From Sulfurovum sp. (GTDB lineage: Bacteria > Campylobacterota > Campylobacteria > Campylobacterales > Sulfurovaceae), in the NCBI GenBank assembly GCA_030626265.1, contig DAOUPF010000073.1, positions 1 to 6,711 on the forward strand: 6,711 nt of DNA, given 5' to 3'. Positions 5,217 through 6,711 of this stretch are shown here, piece by piece. Each line of letters opens with the position of its first letter. Within the stretch, counting starts at the first letter, position 1. The translations under genes were made by a program, and so were the position numbers. The notes under the pieces were generated by a model. That model made no database searches. It was not told the origin of the DNA and was given only the letters and a program-made list of their open reading frames with translations.

Positions 5217-6095
5217 ATGAAAAAGACATTACTTTTACTTACCATACTATCTTCACTTACTTTTTCCGCAATAGATGAATGCAAAACAGATGTCTATTTT
5301 GCTAATGGAATTTTGACTGAAATTGATGATGCTCAATATAATGCAGAAAAGGTTCTTGAACCAGCCATCATAGAAGAATTCGGTATAGACTACTTCAACA
5401 AAAATATCGGCAAAGTAGACTACGCCTACAACCGTACCGATGGTGTTATTATTGATTTGCTTGAGTCCTTACTACAAAAAATTGATGGAACAGGGATAGA
5501 GACAGTTCATAAATATGTTCAACTAGCAGCTACATTGGCAGGGCTTATAACACAAAAGGCACATGATGCAGATTTAGACTTACAGATTACAGCGTATGAA
5601 GAGAGTATAAAAAATGGACATAAAGTACTTGTAGTGGCACACTCACAGGGTAATTTCTTTGCATATGAAGCATATGATAAGCTTCCACAGTGGATGAAAG
5701 ATTATTGGGAAGCTATAAGTATAGCAACTCCTATGAATAGTGATATCAAACAAGGAACACCACGAATAAACTGGGATAATGATTTGGTACCGTATCTGGC
5801 TTTTGGAAATAGTGGATGGATAGATAATCCTGTACGCAATATAGCATGGGATGCATTACGTCCTGAGATAGGACTTACTGCACGTGAACCCAGACCTGAT
5901 GATAGCTATACATTTAAAAGTCAAGTTGGAGGAAAATCACCTAAAGGCGATTGGATCTCAACGGAAGATTATTTTAGTTATAGAAGTGGAGCAGGTCTTT
6001 TGGGAGGGTTAAATGATAAGGTACATGCATTTACTTTTTATATGGGAGAGTACTTGGGAGGCAAAGAGAGCCTTATTCCTAATCATAAGGGTTAG
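5217..6095 (+). CDS. Secreted alpha/beta hydrolase (lipase/esterase-like)
   Basis: This 292-residue protein starts with a Sec-type signal peptide (MKKTLLLLTILSSLTFSA), cleaved around residue 17-18, so it acts in the periplasm or outside the cell. The core has the features of a serine alpha/beta hydrolase. HKVLVVAHSQGNFFAYEAY (135-153) holds the strand-elbow-helix with the probable nucleophile Ser143; the first Gly of the GxSxG pattern is Ala. INWDNDLVPY (184-193) offers the acid (Asp187 or Asp189). VHAFTFYM (269-276) offers His270. The N-terminal part (19-78) carries the IDECKTDVYFANGI motif with the only cysteine (Cys22), followed by helical stretches. Substrate is not predictable; lipids or other esters are likely, and a thioesterase or peptidase cannot be excluded. 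It follows lipoprotein B after three bases and probably works with it. A hairpin at 6120-6163 lies behind it. Confidence 0.82.
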   Translation: MKKTLLLLTILSSLTFSAIDECKTDVYFANGILTEIDDAQYNAEKVLEPAIIEEFGIDYFNKNIGKVDYAYNRTDGVIIDLLESLLQKIDGTGIETVHKYVQLAATLAGLITQKAHDADLDLQITAYEESIKNGHKVLVVAHSQGNFFAYEAYDKLPQWMKDYWEAISIATPMNSDIKQGTPRINWDNDLVPYLAFGNSGWIDNPVRNIAWDALRPEIGLTAREPRPDDSYTFKSQVGGKSPKGDWISTEDYFSYRSGAGLLGGLNDKVHAFTFYMGEYLGGKESLIPNHKG

Positions 6096-6119
6096 TTGAC
6101 ACCTTAAAAAATCCTAAAA

Positions 6120-6163
6120 AAAAGGTATGTTTTTATAATATTTATATGAAAAATGTACCTTTT
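6120..6163. terminator. Hairpin terminator candidate behind the hydrolase gene
   Basis: Bases 6120-6134 pair with 6149-6163 over 15 positions, two of them G-U wobbles in RNA, around a 14-base AT loop. The right arm ends in TTTT, and an A-run (6115-6123) precedes the left arm, so it could end transcription in either direction. It would separate the cassette from hemL. CACCT (6100-6104) and AGGTG (6164-6168) allow a longer alternative stem. Confidence 0.5.
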
Positions 6164-6231
6164 AGGTGAAGCTGAAGCATTCACTTCTAAAAATACTAGC
6201 TTCTTTTACAGTCTCTTAACAGACAAAACAG

Positions 6232-6259
6232 TATAATCCAAATAAATAATTTCAAAAGG
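6232..6259 (+). promoter_or_regulatory. hemL: Promoter -10 box and ribosome binding site of hemL
   Basis: TATAAT (6232-6237) is a consensus -10 box; transcription would start near 6244. AAAAGG (6254-6259) lies six bases before the ATG at 6266. No well-spaced -35 is seen. Confidence 0.65.
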
Positions 6260-6265
6260 TAATAT

Positions 6266-6711
6266 ATGATTCATGATAAAAGTATAGAGGCATTTGAAGC
6301 TGCCTATAAGGTCATCCCTGGAGGCGTTGATTCTCCTGTTCGTGCATTTAGTAGTGTAGGTGGTACGCCTCCGTTTATGGATAGAGGTGAGGGTGGAGAG
6401 ATCATTGATATCGATGGCAATAGATATATAGACTTTGTTCAGAGTTGGGGGCCGTTGATATTTGGTCATGCTGATAAAGATATAGAAAATGCAGTTATAG
6501 AAGCTGCCAAGAAAGGCTTGAGCTTTGGTGCTCCTACTACTATAGAGACAGAGTTAGCTGAAGAGATAGTCTCATTATTTGACTCTATAGATAAAGTTCG
6601 TTTTGTTAGTTCTGGTACTGAAGCTGTGATGAGTGCTATCAGACTAGCACGAGGGGCTACTGGTAGAGACAATATCATTAAGTTCACTGGATGTTATCAT
6701 GGGCATAGTGA
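6266..6711 (+). CDS. hemL: Glutamate-1-semialdehyde 2,1-aminomutase, 5' part
   Basis: The first 148 residues of HemL run off the window edge; the family is usually about 425-430 residues. This PLP enzyme converts glutamate-1-semialdehyde to 5-aminolevulinate, the precursor of haem and other tetrapyrroles, in the C5 pathway in the cytoplasm. Recognisable stretches are [12 protein letters not shown] (17-28), [22 protein letters not shown] (47-68), FGAPT (87-91), and [21 protein letters not shown] (115-135) with the following FTGCYHGHS of the cofactor-binding region. The catalytic lysine lies beyond the window. The start is ATG 6266, with AAAAGG six bases upstream and a TATAAT box before that, so the gene has its own promoter and is not part of the hydrolase cassette. 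No stop codon occurs before the window ends. Confidence 0.93.
   Translation, partial: MIHDKSIEAFEAAYKVIPGGVDSPVRAFSSVGGTPPFMDRGEGGEIIDIDGNRYIDFVQSWGPLIFGHADKDIENAVIEAAKKGLSFGAPTTIETELAEEIVSLFDSIDKVRFVSSGTEAVMSAIRLARGATGRDNIIKFTGCYHGHS

Larger units (their letters stand above)
4238..5450 (+). repeat. Unit B of the tandemly duplicated cassette (intact)
   Basis: This is the counterpart of 2872-4070, in the same orientation. The hydrolase gene continues beyond the point where unit A is cut, to 6095. The promoter block, lipoprotein gene, shared ribosome binding site and hydrolase start occur in the same order. Confidence 0.85.

Noticed and set aside
5250..5284. Second lipobox at Cys22 of the hydrolase
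   Set aside because: The residues before the cysteine are I-D-E, not a lipobox, and a normal signal peptidase I site lies just upstream.
5217..6095. Hydrolase as a type VI secretion lipase effector with the lipoprotein as its immunity protein
   Set aside because: The hydrolase has its own Sec signal peptide and no VgrG, PAAR, Hcp or adaptor gene is in the window, so the specific assignment is unsupported. A more general inhibitor role stays open.
6206..6687. Minus-strand open frames opposite hemL
   Set aside because: The sense strand encodes an unmistakable HemL with its own promoter and ribosome binding site.

Overview
The window looks like chromosomal DNA from a Campylobacterota (epsilonproteobacterial) sulfur or hydrogen oxidiser of the Sulfurimonas/Sulfurovum kind. 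This is an inference from the AT-rich sequence, the TATAAT-type -10 boxes without clear -35 boxes, and the style of the aminotransferase and HemL proteins. No rRNA or other decisive marker is present.

Layout: 21-704 (+) is a DedA/VTT-family membrane protein with a TTG start. 705-850 is a convergent intergenic stretch with three hairpins. 851-2023 (-) is a class I PLP aminotransferase of the aspartate (class Ib) type. 2024-2110 is a compact divergent promoter region. 2111-2818 (+) is a DUF445 membrane protein. 2872-5450 holds two copies of a promoter + lipoprotein + secreted hydrolase cassette. 6266 to the window edge (+) is the 5' part of hemL (tetrapyrrole synthesis), with its own -10 box and ribosome binding site.

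The two-copy cassette is the interesting part. Each unit begins with a related promoter/leader and encodes a lipoprotein: lipobox, Ser/Thr/Asp/Asn linker, bacterial Ig-like domain, a 12-residue EF-hand-like loop, and a C-terminal domain with two conserved cysteines. Three to six bases downstream, sharing its ribosome binding site with the end of the lipoprotein gene, comes a signal-peptide-bearing protein. In unit B this is a full 292-residue alpha/beta hydrolase with an AHSQG nucleophile elbow. In unit A it stops after 82 residues, where a 97-bp imperfect palindrome (MITE/REP-like) begins; the rest of the enzyme is gone while the lipoprotein stays intact.

The two lipoproteins are about 90% identical over the Ig and EF-hand part and about 49% identical over the last 83 residues, with an abrupt boundary. 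The hydrolase N-termini have also diverged. The pattern fits a conserved surface anchor with a variable C-terminal module matched to its own hydrolase. Whether the lipoprotein is a chaperone, regulator, inhibitor or immunity partner cannot be decided from sequence alone.

The flanking genes (DedA, aminotransferase, DUF445, hemL) look like ordinary housekeeping genes, so the cassette appears to sit as an accessory island between DUF445 and hemL. All identity figures are hand counts.
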